Shown here: piece after piece, positions 1 to 12,047 of the stretch | Layout of the letters: every line of letters begins with the position of its first letter | Position numbering within the stretch: position 1 is the first letter of the stretch | DNA from: Calliopum simillimum | Lineage: Eukaryota; Arthropoda; Insecta; Diptera; Lauxaniidae | NCBI GenBank assembly: GCA_951812925.1 | Contig: OX638370.1 | Span: forward strand, 96,176,897 to 96,240,896 | Direction: 5' to 3' | Length of the DNA stretch: 64,000 nucleotides | Program-made: the position numbers and the translations under genes | The notes under the pieces: model-generated | Database searches by the model: none | What the model saw: the letters and a program-made list of their open reading frames with translations, nothing else | What the model was told of the DNA's origin: nothing

Positions 1-545
1 CCTGTTAAGACTTCATAAGAAGTTAGTCTATAGGCGCATGGAAATAATGTCCCTTGAGGGACACGCGATAGAGAAGCATAAAAGTCTGTGTTTGCTAGAC
101 TGTCACAGTGAATATAGAATATGGTCTGCTGTTTCCTCTACTTTATTATAGAATCTGGACTAATTTCATATTGTAGAGATGCTTAGTTGCTGGGCAGTGT
201 CCCGTTAGAAATCCTGCAACAATCCGTATACCTTTCCATTTCAGCATAAGTAACTGTTTTGATCTTTGTTTGGAAACTCTTGGAATGAATGATTTTGATT
301 GTCTGTGGTCTAGGGTATTGTCGCAGCCCGCTTGAACTTTCCTGTTCAGTCAATGGTTTAGGTTTAGTTAAGTAAAACTCCAAGGCGGACCGCAGAATGG
401 AGTAGGGCCTACTGATTGTGTTGGTGACCCTTTTCTAGCTAGCTCTTCTGCAGTTTCAGTACCTTCAATTCCACTGTGTCTAGGTACCCAAATAAGGCTT
501 TGCTGTCTGATAGAATATAGATATTTATTCCATTGGGTAGCCATC
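1..545 (-). pseudogene. Jockey-like LINE ORF2 remnant: RNase H and C-terminal zinc-knuckle region
   Basis: Read leftwards from about 545, broken frames give a recognisable retrotransposon tail. SDSKAL, the third acidic block of RNase H, lies near 495-520. It is followed after a short deletion and frameshift by WVPRHSGIEGTETAEELA (about 436-491), the conserved RNase H end of insect jockey/R1-type LINEs. Past a stop near 383, a segment ending LTGHCPATKHLYNMKL (about 155-205) and then ETADHIL and DSLANT (about 90-135) match the Cys-rich end usually found after RNase H. At least three frameshifts or stops are present, so it is dead. The 3' end lies left of the window, so its tail is not visible. 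It is probably related to the copies at 27.3-28.5 and 51.7-53.1 kb. Confidence 0.75.
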
Positions 546-943
546 TTTCATATTCCTTTAGGCACTTTAAGGGTTAAGGCGATGCCTCTTACAAAAAGTA
601 AGATGATTTATTTGTCTTATGAAAACTAAGTTATCATTGATGTTTACGGCAAAAATCAAGACATTTCAGCCTGTTTTTTACGAAAACTAGGTTGTTTCAT
701 TATATATAATGAAAAGTCGTTTTTTTTTTTTTAGTAGAACGTTCCAGATTTTATGTCGAAAATTAGGATTTTACCATTTTTGACAAAAACTAAGACATTT
801 CGATGGCTTTTACGAAAAGTATGATGATTCATCAAGTCTTAGTATTTATCACCATGAAACAACTTACTTTTCGCTAAGAAATTTAAAAGCATCGAGGAAA
901 TTTTAGGTGTAAGTATACAGTTTTTGAAAAAAGATTTCTGGGT
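546..943. other. AT-rich stretch with short degenerate direct repeats
   Basis: No gene is seen. Between about 590 and 870 a loose motif recurs (AAAACTAAG, GAAAACTAGG, AAAATTAGG, AAAACTAAGACATTTCG, and AGTATGATGATTCAT close to AGTAAGATGATTTAT). This suggests a decayed short-period tandem repeat. Confidence 0.35.
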
Positions 944-1140
944 AGCATTTTCCGGATGCAATTTATGTACATCATGAGCGTTATTGTAAGAATTTAGTCC
1001 TTATCAATAACTTTGGTTCTTCATTTCAGATAATTTTCTTTAGTAGATTATTCTCGAGACTACAGAGCCAAAGTTATTGATAAGGACTAAATTCTTATAA
1101 TAATGCTTATGATGTACATAAATTGAATCCGGAAAATGCT
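944..1140. repeat. Small foldback (hairpin) repeat
   Basis: The arm 944-1020 is the reverse complement of 1064-1140 over about 77 bp with about five mismatches. The loop is about 43 bp and the outer tips read AGCATTTTCCGG. No target duplication is obvious and no coding capacity is seen. It is probably a MITE-like foldback or short hairpin-RNA locus. Confidence 0.75.
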
Positions 1141-3606
1141 GATCAAAACTAAACTTCAAATTTAAAATTGAGCATGCGACTGCATGCCAAACATTGCACT
1201 TTCTAGAAGTTGTGTTGAAAAATCCTAAATAAATTTTGAAATTATCTATAACTTAACTTGTTTTTTTTTTTATTAAACCAAAACCATTGCAAAGCCAAAA
1301 AAATAAAATCCCAAATCGAAAAGTTTAACTTAAGTAAGTAATTCGATTTTCAATATCCCCGCTGTCACATGCAGCTTAACCTTCAAAGTGTGGAAATTCC
1401 ATAATGTATACACACACACACGTGCAAATAACAGCATAGCTATACAATGTATAAATGGAACACATGTTTGTGTTAATGTGTGAGTTTCGTGTGAAAATTT
1501 TGCTGCCTTACAGCTATATATCTAATGCGAAACTTTTTTTTTTTTTCATTTTTCAGCAACTTTTATAAATCATAGCTCGAAGCACATTTTTTGCCACAGC
1601 AGCAACAATTTGACACGAGCGCCCCCAAGAAATAACCTTGTTTGCCGCCAACAGCCTGGCCGGCAGTCAATTTACTTAATATCCTGCAAGCAGCAGAGTG
1701 CCTAACCTACCTTAAATCTTACAGTATTGTATGGGGAAGGGGGGAGAATGATGTTATACAAGTTTTTTTTTTTTTTCTTGTACAGCACTGAAATATACAA
1801 AAACATGTTGTATAGGTCGCTAACACAACACGCAAAAGTGACAATGTGTGGTGGGAGAGAACTGAATTCTTTTTGGTCAAAACTTTGTGTTTTGCAATTT
1901 TTAAGGGAAATATCAACTTTGCGCTTAAGAAGATTTTTTTAGACGTAAGTCAAAAAATTAAAGCTTAGAGTTTTCGCGCAAATATTGCTTTAAACTTGAG
2001 TTTTCGCATCAAAAAAAAAAAAGTGAAAAATCTGTTCAGGAGTATTGCGTGTTTGCATTCGTTTTTTCCTTTCAAGTATCCTTTTTTCCATTTGTTACGC
2101 ACTTAGCCGTTAGCTTTGACTGGAAAAGTATGCGCGTGTTCTAAAAGCTTTAAAAGCCTTTACGCGCTAATGTGCTTCAGGAGGTAGCGTGAAAGGTTGC
2201 TACTATGTATTTTTTGTTGCTACCTTTTTATTCGACAATTTGCCTGTTGTTTTATTTGCTCGCTCGTATTTTACTTGTTTTTGTCATTTGCATTTATTGA
2301 ATTTCTATGGCGAAGGACGACATTTCTAACTTCCGTTTCCGTAATTCGTTTATTGTTTGTTTACTTTTTGCATTAATTACTACGCTTTAACTGCAAAAGT
2401 TTTGTCAATTTAGAGTTTTTTTTCTTCATTATTTTGGGTAATATTTATTACGGTCTTGTTTTTGCAATTATTTGCTTCAATATTTGTTTAGTCTTCGCTT
2501 TTGATTTGCAATTAAATGATTTATAACTTAAGTAGTCCTGTACATAAACATTTTCTTTTAATGGCAAACTACTTGAAATACATCTTTGGACTTTTTCACA
2601 TGACATTTTTGCTTTAGATTTCAAAAAAATCATGATTAAGGACAGTCACAAGTTTAGGATATGATAAAACAAACCAACTAAAATTGCGCAGAACCAAGAC
2701 CATTAGTATAAAAACACAAGAAATTATCAAAAACGATGAGAAGGTTCACCAATAATACAAGACCAATTCTGCGTTAATGCCACTAGAAATGTAAGAATCA
2801 TCGAAAAGTTTCTAAATTAATTAGAATTATGGTTTTCCAACAGTAGCTGAAGACGAATTATACGTAGTTGTCACTAGAAACATTAGAATTATCTAGTATG
2901 TTCTAATTACTGAGGGCAGACAGTATTTAAGCGCAAGCACATTGCATTGCATTTCAGTGTCGGATTGATTGCAGTTCTAGAAGTTAAGGTAAATGTATCG
3001 AACTACGGGCTAGTACGCAATTCCGTCAGTTTTCCTTTTTTGTTGCAACATAACGAAGCTAAGCATTTTCAAATATTTTTAAACCCAAACATGCTCCATA
3101 CTTTTAGTTAATGCCAAGATATTAAAATTAAATTTTTTTTGTTAGCTAATAACTTTATAACGATGTTTCAAATAACTAATTTTTATTATCCTTGATTCGA
3201 ACGCGTATGTTGTGCATAAGTGTTAGGTAGCGTACGAATTTTTGTAAGGGTTTCCAGGACTACATGTTCGTATATTCAATTGAAATTTGTTAATTTAACA
3301 GTTTATATTAGCTTAAAAATCGTTTTCTATTAGTTTAAAAACAAAATAAACTATTTTTTTATAAAGAAAACCAGAATTTTATTTCTGCCGGAATTAGGTG
3401 CATAATTTTGTATGAGTGAACGTTATTCCGTGACTATCACGTAATTAGGAAAATAGAGAATTTTCAATAATTGAAAATAAACTATTGATAGTTGTAAAAT
3501 ATACAAAAAAAAATTTGTTGCCACATAATAAGTAAACTTTTCTAAATGGAGTGAGGTAATTACGGCATATGATTTTCCCTTTCAAAAATATAAATAATTA
3601 TGTATG
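1141..3606. other. Unassigned AT-rich sequence
   Basis: I see no gene. There are homopolymer runs (T-run at 1260, A-run near 2010), a short CA microsatellite near 1410-1420, and short open frames without recognisable protein. The stretch 1560-1720 is somewhat less AT-rich but has no supported exon. Confidence 0.4.
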
Positions 3607-3608
3607 TA

Positions 3609-3973
3609 CAGGGTGGTCCATCTTTTATGTCGGTATGTAAACATTGAATGACTTTGAGAAAAAACAACCGATTTCTATAATTGATGTATTTTATTCAGTT
3701 TTGTTCTTTACAATTTTTTTGGACTAGTTTTTGAAAACAATATCAATTAAGTGGCCACCTTTATTAGCATTACAAAATGACTCATTTTTTCTGCGTTTGC
3801 CATTACCTTTCCGAGCATCTCGGGTGTTATAGCGTCGATTCGGGTGTGAAGCGATCCATGGCAAAAATTGTACTGAATTGACGTTTCCAATACATATCTG
3901 ATGCAATCAATCGGTTGGTAAATGTGAAAGTTATTCAGCGTTTACATACCGACATAAAAGATGGAGCACCCTG
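3609..3973 (-). mobile_element. Internally deleted mariner-type element (365 bp) with TA target sites
   Basis: Inverted ends of about 34 bp begin CAGGGTGGTCCATCTTTTAT on the left, with the reverse complement GGAGCACCCTG on the right. They sit between TA dinucleotides at 3607-3608 and 3974-3975, as expected for Tc1/mariner. Inside, on the minus strand, are remains of the transposase C-terminus: ITPEMLGKVMANAEK in one frame, then KGGHLIDIVFKN after a 1-nt shift. The catalytic core is absent, so the copy is non-autonomous. It could only have moved through a transposase supplied in trans. Confidence 0.85.
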
Positions 3974-3975
3974 TA

Positions 3976-4606
3976 CAATGTAAACAATTCTTAAACAAAT
4001 TTCAGAGAGCTATGAATTTCTTACCGCCGACATAACGTGCAGAAATTTGTGACCATTTTTATTTATTTGCCTACTTCATTTGTAATGTGAACATACTAAA
4101 CATACTGAACATACTTTAGTTCAGGACTATGGACTAATGCAACGTTACGAAAAATATAAAAAATTATTATAGTTTAAGGGTTTATAGGTCAATTCTAGCA
4201 CTAATCGACTCCGAATAAAGCAAGTCTATGAAAAATCATATATCCGATCTTAAAATTGAGTTGTAAGACTTGGAATCGTTCTACGTAGAAGTAGAAAGCA
4301 CCTTAACATGCCGTAATTCGGTACACTTGCCTTGATTTTAATGTAAAGATTAAGTGTAATAGTCAAACTTAAAACTGTCAATGCCACTATGAACAAATAT
4401 TATTTGTTAAATATTAATGTTAATAATATCGTGTGAAAAACTGACAATTTTAAAGAATGTTGTAAGGATTTTGATACGGTGGATAAATTAAAAGAAAAAC
4501 ATAAAGTTATTAAAATTATAATTGATATTTAGATTGTGACACAATAGAGAGGTTAAGCTCTTAAACACTTTTTATCAGGCCTGTTCAGGAATCTGTGCGA
4601 TTTTAA
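3976..4606. other. Unassigned AT-rich sequence
   Basis: No gene, RNA or repeat structure was recognised. A short direct repeat of ACATACT occurs near 4090-4115. Confidence 0.35.
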
Positions 4607-5316
4607 TTACTTTTCGTTTCGAAAGCTTTGTGTTGAAATCAGTAAAATGCATGATAAAAAGTATATAGATCTTTTTTGTCGAAAATCTTACGCTCTACAA
4701 AAAATGATCACATTTCTTAACCAAAAAGTACGCTTTAGGAGATATTCAATAAAAAAAAAACTTTTTAAACTGTTTTGCGGTTTTTTAAGAATATTATCTA
4801 AACAATAATTTTTTCGTATATACAAATCTATACATTAATACGCAAGACAAAAATTTGTACTACCTTTTTTACTATGTCAGAAATGGAGCACGGCTTTGAA
4901 TTATATACCATCAGAAAGGTATTTATATGTTAATGTGCACAAAGTTAAACATTTTTTGAATATTTTGATATCAATATTAACAGCAACAAAATATAAGGTC
5001 ACACAGAGCTGAAAAAAGGATAAAGCACAAAGAGAAAGACAAAAAGCATATCACTGTTTTCATGTTTTTTGTTTTGTTTATATTTCGCTTGAATTATACC
5101 AGGAATGATAAATGGGCTTTCTATTTTGAACCAAATAGCAAAAAAAAGTACTAAAAGTGTCCAAAAAGTACCAAAATTATTTTATACATTTGTGGTCGAA
5201 TTTTGACCACTGGACGATTCTAGTCCATAGTAATTCTCTACAAAGGAAGTCCTTATACTTTTTATCGTGCGACTTAACGTTTTCATCAAAAAGCTTTCGA
5301 AACTAAAAGTAGCATT
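4607..5316. repeat. Inverted-repeat-bounded element around a dispersed repeat copy
   Basis: The segment 4607-4672 (GTTTCGAAAGCTTT, then ATGATAAAAAGTATA) is an imperfect reverse complement of about 5253-5316. The two arms bracket the dispersed ~400-bp repeat at 4831-5232. The other two copies of that repeat lack these arms. So either this is a larger member of the family, or the repeat was captured inside another inverted-repeat element. No target duplication was found. Confidence 0.45.
4831..5232 (+). repeat. Unnamed ~400-bp dispersed repeat, copy 1
   Basis: This is similar along its length to 33855-34276 (same orientation) and 60160-60537 (opposite orientation). Shared landmarks are GCAAGACAAAAATTTGT at the start, AGAAATGGAGCACG, GTGCACAAAGTTAAA, GGTCACACAG, GCACAAAGAGAAA, a run ending in CCAAATAGCAAAAAAGTAC, and GACCA..GG.CGATTCTAGT at the end. 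It has no coding capacity. Terminal inverted repeats are not evident, so the class is unknown. Confidence 0.8.
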
Positions 5317-6654
5317 TTTTTGTGTTAAAAAAAAAAAATTTCTAAAAATAACTTTTTTATTTAGCTACATAAGCCGGAAAAAAACCTCTCCATAATATTA
5401 TGTTAAAAATGTTCTGCCTCAAATGATTTTGATTTTAAAAGCAATACGAAATTTTCAATACCGCCACCTTTTTTTCGTAAACCCTAAAAGTATGCTATGA
5501 AAATGGAAAAATTTAGTTCTATTGTATTTATAAGTCATTTTAGCGGGAGCTCGACAAGTTAAATTAACATTAGTGCTTATTAGTTGCTTATTGTCAAGCA
5601 CTCTTAAATAAACTACGTGTGACATACTCCTTAAGACCAATTGCATATCACAATTGCGTGCAACCACTTTAAATTCCCACGCTGCAAGGTGAGGTCTTGT
5701 GGTAATACATATGTCATAAAAAAACTATTTCAATATAAAACTACGCAGCAAAAGTTGTATTGCTATTTTTAATTTTAAATTCTCAACACGCCTCATACAA
5801 TCCTTTCTATTTTTAAAATTTATAAATATGTCTTAAATATGTTTCTGAATTTAACTTAACTTATAAATTGTGTATATTATTTCATATATAATTGCATAAA
5901 GTACACTTAAGGAATTATTAAAATTATTATATATTTTCATTTTTTTTCCTTAAAATTTTATCTAATTTTTTTTCCATGTTGTCTGCAATAATGGTATAAT
6001 ATGCTCTATAAGTATTGATTATTTTTCATGTGTAGTGCACTAGAAAAAGGTTAATAATTCACAATGTGTCGCTTCATGTTATGTCGTTGATGATATGAGT
6101 GTATTTATAAGCATTTGTGTTGTATATATGTATTGCACGCATACATTTGTTTATTACTACGTACGTCTGAAGGACTTCTTTACTGATTTAGGAATATTTT
6201 TTTTTTTGTTATATTATTATATGTTTTTTTTTTCAAGTTTAAATACAAGTTCCTTATGTTGGATTTTTGTTTTTGTTATAGTAGTTATAGTTGTTGCTAT
6301 GACGTACTTGGTAAATTGTTAGGGTAACGCAGCGTAAAAATGCGTTTCCTATGACGATAAACTTTTAAGTGGTAGCTACCACACATGCAATGCAACATAT
6401 AGTACGCCTACTTTTAGTTTCGAAGTTGATATAGGTATTTTTTTTGTAATTATTTTTTAGGGAATTAAATAAATTTTATTTAGTTACTAAGTAGCATATA
6501 CCGAAGTGCGTTGCTTCACCTTATTTTGCATGGAGGCGTGGCATAGTTTTTGGAGGCGTGAACGTGTCCATTTTTCTAGTGATAATTTTTTGTCCCGCTG
6601 CTCTTAACACATGTACCAAATCTCTGAGGAAAAAAATCAACACACAAACAAAAT
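5317..6654. other. Unassigned AT-rich sequence
   Basis: No gene is supported. The short open frames near 5455-5667 and 6095-6322 look like low-complexity shadows. The stretch 6490-6560 carries two GGAGGCGTG motifs like those in the adjacent Helitron-like copy, so that element may extend further left in decayed form. Confidence 0.35.
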
Positions 6655-7310
6655 CTAATTTTGATACCCTTCACTTTGTCCTTCCGTTTGTAATGCAGAG
6701 AAGGAGGCGTGGCAGGTTTGGGAAAGTTATATATTCTTGATCAGCGTTACCTCCTGAGTCGAAATAGTCATGTCCGTGTGTCTGTACGTTGAAATCATTT
6801 TGATATTTTTTGGGAGCAAGATAATTCGATGAAATTTGGTGCAATGCCTCCGTCGTCAAAGTTATCTCATCTGATTGAAAATGAAAGAAATCGGTAAACG
6901 GATACGCCTACCGCCCGTACAAAAAATATATATATAAAAGCCAATTTTTAGAGCATTATTCGCGATAAAGCCACTAAAATACACATAAATACTAGCTATG
7001 GTAAGTTACGACTCTGAGCAAAAACAGGGTAAATTCGGACAAGAGAGAGAAAAAATTTCAAAATGTCATACTGAAAGTGTTTTTTAAGGTTATCCAACCA
7101 AATTTCACTCAGACACTAAAAACAGTAAATACAAGCTCTAAGCAAAAACTAGGATAAATCGGAGAAAAGGGCGTGGCATATCCGATACAAGCAAAATTTA
7201 CATAATTCTGCAATGCAAGCGTTGTTTGAGGTAATGAAACCAAATTTCGAACAAGAAGTGATTTTGACCAAAAAGGCGTGGCACCTCCCGTACAAAAAAA
7301 AAAAATTTAA
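6655..7310 (+). mobile_element. Helitron/DINE-like repeat, copy A (3' end lost)
   Basis: The left end has TTTGATACCCTTCACTTTGTCC, a version of the family 5' end lacking the inner ACACCCAGGGTATA. It then follows the family order: GCAGAGAAGGAGGCGTGGCA, ATATATTCTTGATCAGCG, ACCTCCTGAGTCG, ATTCGATGAAATTTGGTG, GCCTACCGCCCGTACAAAAA. After this come decayed tandem units with GGGCGTGGCATATCC and GGCGTGGCACCTCCCGTAC. The hairpin plus CTAG end seen in copies B and D is missing. It is non-coding. Confidence 0.65.
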
Positions 7311-7961
7311 AATTAAATGCCTGCTAAGTAAGTTATTTCTTCCTATTGAGGCGCTGAAGTAAACAACTAAATTTAACTAAAAAGCCATTAAAAACACAAC
7401 CTACACATTTCATGGGAAAAATAACATTAGTAAATGTAAAATTGACGAGTCTTTTCTACACAAAAATTCATGATTGATCACCAAATAATGATGCACTTTT
7501 TGAATTGGGAAAATATTTAAAATTCATTAATGATAATATTGCTGTTGTATTACATTTGTGGCTATTTTTGTACATATGTAGTTGGTTCATGATGTTACAT
7601 TTATACTTGACATCACAGGTATTATGTACTAATACTACTAAACAATGTTGCCATGCTGTTTACAATACTAAATGGATGCATTCCAGGAAACATTTATGCA
7701 CTTAAGTAGTGAAAAATGTTTTTGCTTTTGTTGACTTATCAATATCAAAACTGATGTCTGATAGATATATCATTGTCAGATACATGTGTGTATCACAAAC
7801 TTCTTTATACTAGCGGAAATTTATACTAGTAATAATTATGCTTGAAATTGTGTTTTTGTAGATGAATAGTTTTAAACAAAATAAATATAATCTGAAATTA
7901 ATAGAAATAAATTTTTATCTGATATTTCTAGAAATGAGCCAAAACGAGGCAAAAGTAATTT
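7311..7961. other. Unassigned AT-rich sequence
   Basis: No gene is recognised. The open frame at 7505-7705 has no conserved features and is probably spurious. Confidence 0.35.
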
Positions 7962-8545
7962 TAGTATGATAATTTTATATTGAACTAATTAAACAGTCAT
8001 TTTTGCAATTTTTCAACAACAGACGAAAGCAAGTGTTAACATGGAAATTGATTACATATGTTTCGGCTACTTCCACATACATATTTATATATTTTCATAT
8101 ATAAACATGTATATAGCCTCATCAGATCAGTTTTAGTTAAATCTTGCCAGAAACCGTACTCGAACCCGTGACTCCGGTTTTCTAATGAAAGAGAACGCGG
8201 TGCTTAAGCGATTATGCTATAGGTCACGAGTAAACTCTCTGAGCAGGATCGCCATTATGCATAAATCATAAGGCTCACTAGCGCCGTCTGTTGTGAAAAA
8301 TTGCCAAATTGTTAGTTGGTAACACACTCTGGTTTTGAGACATGCTACGCTAGCTACAATTAAAACCTACAAGGGCGGATTTGTTTTCCACATACAATGC
8401 AGGCTCTGCTCGTCTGTTGTTGAAAAATTGCAAAAATGACTGTTTAATTAGTTCAATATGAAATTATCATACTTCAATTTAGAAAAAGCGCGTTGGTACT
8501 TTCATTAGTACTATACAAGCAATAAAAAAACAGTCAATAAACTAA
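7962..8545. mobile_element. Inverted-repeat element with tRNA-like core, copy 1
   Basis: The left arm 7962-8030 (AGTATGATAATTTTATATTG to CAACAACAGACG) is inverted at 8401-8476. The right side continues to about 8545, ending CAGTCAATAAACTAACTGC. The same outer sequence, inverted, opens copy 2 at 49.6 kb, so the full inverted end is about 135 bp and this copy has lost the outer part of its left arm. The interior is almost identical to copy 2 for more than 400 bp, which implies recent activity. A tRNA-like segment lies at 8153-8230. Confidence 0.75.
8153..8230 (-). ncRNA. tRNA-like Pol III head (SINE-like) inside the inverted-repeat element
   Basis: On the minus strand the order is a box-A-like TAGCATAATCGCTTAAGCA (near 8200-8219) followed by a box-B-like GGGTTCGAGTAC (about 8156-8167). 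The spacing is close to that in a tRNA. Stems around these boxes are poorly paired, so this is not a functional tRNA gene. It is probably the head of a tRNA-derived SINE, either captured by the inverted-repeat element or its original core. Confidence 0.55.
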
Positions 8546-9865
8546 CTGCATAAAAGTAATTTTAATTGGCCGACATTTTGTTAGGGATGAATAAAATTGA
8601 TTTCTGTTTTCACGAAAAATTTACTTGATGATATGGAATTGTTGAGATTAAGTTGAAAAAATGATATCGACCAAATAACCGATCATTATGGCACATTATT
8701 TATATGACATTACTTTTGCTTCGTTTTAGAGTTTCACCATTGTCATTTTGAACGGCTCAAATATCAAGTTTTAGCTTTAAAATCAGTTAAGTTCTATCAA
8801 CTAACAATTCTTCGATATCTCCTAAGATTAGATGATCGAATCATTTGGCCAACAGAAACACTCTTAACTCTACTGCGCTTATAAAAAGCCGTTGACAATG
8901 AATAGACCATACGGTTAGAAAAGTCAGAAATTTGATGATTAGCACTTTAATGGAAGACACCGAGAGGCAAAACCAATCGAAGACCCAGATATTATCCATT
9001 CGATAAGTGTTAAAGAGGTCTTATTTAACTTCGGTATTTATTGCTCTTAAGAAAATTTTCAACAAAAGAATTTTTTTTTTTGATTTTGAATGGTGCAATA
9101 TTTTCTCAGGATTTCTAAACAAAAACTTTTGCTTTGTAACAACAATAGTTTGGCTGTTTGTCCTGCTTTTCTTGTAAAAGTGTTAAAATCTACAACAAAA
9201 ACAATTTTGCGCGGATGTGCCTAAGTGTCTAAGGAAACACACCATAACACTTATCAACTGAATAAAACAACAAAAAGAAAACATACAACTAATTTGTACC
9301 ACAATTTCAGTTCAGTCAAGTAGTGGCAACATCACATCCTTAACAAGGAATCCAACACAGCACCGGAAAGAAAGTGAAAACTTTCAAGTGACGCACATTA
9401 AGAAATGGTCTGCCTTGTGGTGCTTGTTTGTCTATTTGTTTGTTTGCTCGTTGTTTGTGCTGCGAATGGAATTCAACGGAAGGAAACGTAAAGTATTGAG
9501 CATCAACAAAGTTGGTTGGTTGGTTGAAACGCACGCACGTGTTTGAGTTCGAAAAAAGCAAACCAAGTCAAGTTTTAACCTGAAGCTAAAAGGTTGTGCT
9601 TCAAATGGTCAAATTGGTGCTTTAAAAACAGAACCAAAACAATACAAGTTTCTTTTGATAAAGTAAGGATTTTTGTTTTTTAATTACAAAGAGAATTTAA
9701 TAAGAATAAATCATACGAAAATTGGAATGACTTATGTTTAAAGAAATAAGAAAATTTCGTGCCATAAGACGCAATACAAATGATAAGACCATAGTTTATT
9801 CGACCATAAGCCAACTTACTTTTGCTGAAGGAAAAACAACTTTCAATTTCCCTTTTCCTTTAAAA
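8546..9865. other. Unassigned AT-rich sequence
   Basis: No gene was recognised. The region 9300-9570 is less AT-rich and has open frames on the minus strand, but no protein family or splice structure is visible. Confidence 0.35.
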
Positions 9866-10926
9866 ACACTGGTCTACACTATTTTTGACTGGAGCAACCA
9901 CATAGTGTTTCTAAAGTTATTTGGTGCGTTGAATTCGAATCTGCAATCGGTTTTTCTCTATCAGGTCAGGTTTTGGAGATAATCGACCTTTTCGATTTTT
10001 GAGGTTATAGCTCCATTTTTTCGAACATATTTTGAGAAACCCAATGTTGATCGAATATGTTTTTACACTATTATAGAGAAAAATTCTTAAACTTCCAAAA
10101 AATGTTCCAATATCTAAGATCCGATTCAAATTGGCTGAGTTATAGCAACGAAAAGTTAATTTTTATAGTAGTTTTTTACACTTTTTCGTATTTAAGCCAA
10201 AATAAACACGGTTTTTTTGCCAGTAGCTTATACAAATATATATTTTTTTTATTTTAGTTCAATAGTGTAACTAATTGCAAATATTTAGAGTTCAATTTTA
10301 GTAAAATCGGATCATTTTTAAAAGTTATTAAGGTTTTAGTGAAATAAGATCATTTCGATTTTCATAGAAAACACAAATTATCTTAAAATTTTTGTTGAAA
10401 AAATTCATTTTTTCTATCAAAATCGAAAGGGTCTTATTTCACTAAAACCTTAATTACTTTTTAAAAAATGATTCGATTTGGCTGAAATTGAACTTGAAAT
10501 ATTTGCAATTAAATACACTATTGAACTAAAATATAAAAAATATATATTTAAATAAGCTACTGGCATAAAAACCGTGTTTAATTTGGCTTAAACACGAAAA
10601 AGTGTAAAAAACTACTATACAAATGAACTTTTCGTTGCTATAACTCAGACAATTTGAATCGGATCTTAGATATTGGTACACATGTTGAAAGCTTAGGAAT
10701 TTTTCTCTATAATAGTGTAAAAGCATATTCGATCGAAATTGGGTTTCTCAAAATATGTTCGAAAAAATGGAGCTATAACCTCAAAAATCGAAAAGGTCGA
10801 TTATCTCCAAAACCTGATCTGATAGAGAAAAACCGATTGAAGATTCGAGTTCAGCGCACCCAAATTATTTAAGAAACATCATCCTCTTCTCCAGTCGAAA
10901 TTTTTTTCGAAATTTGTCGACCAGTG
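9866..10926. repeat. Large foldback palindrome with ~500-bp arms
   Basis: The left arm 9866-10370 is the reverse complement of the right arm 10408-10926, separated by only about 37 bp. Landmark pairs: CACTGGTC at 9867 with GACCAGTG at 10919-10926; CAATCGGTTTTTCTCTATCA at about 9944 with TGATAGAGAAAAACCGATTG at about 10839; AAGGTTTTAGTGAAATAAGA at 10330 with TCTTATTTCACTAAAACCTT at about 10433. Arm identity is high by eye, with some indels. A transcript would fold into a very long hairpin. AAA flanks both tips, but this is too low in complexity to call a target duplication. It is a foldback transposon or hairpin-RNA locus. Confidence 0.85.
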
Positions 10927-11369
10927 AAATTAAACCCATTTCCATTTTTTTCTTTTCAAATTCCAACTAGAACATCACACTAATGAATATATAACTTTTC
11001 CCAAAATTAGGTTTTCATTATAACTTTTTTCATAATAACAAACACTTCATTAACGACGAAACTACTACCTATCAAATATATTGGACACCTCACTTACTAC
11101 TGTTTTTGTTAGTTACTTTACCTTAAAACTATAGTCAATAATACATGCCAACATATGTTCGTAGTATGTATAACCTTAACCTTGAAAATATGTTTTCTGT
11201 TTCGGTTTTTCCCTTTCCAATTAAAAAACGTTTTCTTTGCCGCCTATACAAGTAATCATTTACTGCTACTCCTTTTTAGCTGCTACTCACAGCATTTTAA
11301 CTACTTTTCTTTCACAAAATTGTGTTTTATGTTTTTGTTTGGAACTAATTAAATGTTCTAGAAATTTAT
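10927..11369. other. Unassigned AT-rich sequence
   Basis: No gene is recognised. Overlapping short open frames here have no conserved features. Confidence 0.35.
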
Positions 11370-11374
11370 ATCGA

Positions 11375-12047
11375 ACCTTAGAGCGCTATAGTCCTATCTC
11401 CACTTTTTGCGATTTTGAGATTTTTCCACTTTTGGTATCATTGTGAGCTTCTTTACCGTGTGGAAAACTGTTTGATGTCAAAATACTACTAAAACAACAA
11501 AATATTTGAAAATTAAGAAAAATCCTATCTCCAAACTGTATTTTTTTTAAAAGCGCTACGTCCTATCTCCACTGAATATTCAAATAAGTCACATTTTTAA
11601 GAAATTTGTTTCGTTTTTTCATGTTTTCTTCGCGTTTTATGACTTTTTATGACATATTAGTGAACAAGTTTTGTTACACCCAAGGAGGCGACCCTTATAT
11701 GTCGGAACCGAAAATTAAACAAAAAAAAAAATTTCGTTTTTTTCGCGTTTTATACGCGCTTCATGATTTTGACGACATTTTAGTGGAAAAATTTCATAAA
11801 TTTTTAATTAATGTGTCGTTTATTTTAATAGTAGTAATGACGTACTATAAATTGGCGGGGATTTCGTTAAAAGTTAATAAAATTGGTTAAAACCATTAAA
11901 TTATGTTAAAATATACTATAGGTAAAGTTATTGCGTGTAACGTTATATCAAAATGGCTGTCAAATCTAAAAAACCACTGTTTGAAATCTTCTTTTTGCAT
12001 TTCCCAACAATTGAAAAAATGGAGATAGGACTATAGTGCTCTAAGGT
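11375..12047. mobile_element. Terminal-inverted-repeat element (673 bp) with 5-bp target duplication
   Basis: The ends read ACCTTAGAGCGCTATAGTCC on the left and the complementary GGACTATAGTGCTCTAAGGT on the right, and the repeat continues to TATCTCCA. ATCGA flanks both sides (11370-11374 and 12048-12052). The inner sequence repeats TCCTATCTCC near 11525 and 11570, suggesting subterminal transposase-binding repeats. There is no coding capacity. The superfamily is not assignable by eye; the end sequence is not of the CAC type. Confidence 0.7.

Noticed and set aside
9866..9868. CACTG ends of the 1.06-kb palindrome as EnSpm/CACTA with 3-bp AAA duplication
   Set aside because: AAA flanks sit in A-rich sequence and the ends are CACTG rather than CACTA. 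Not enough to assign.
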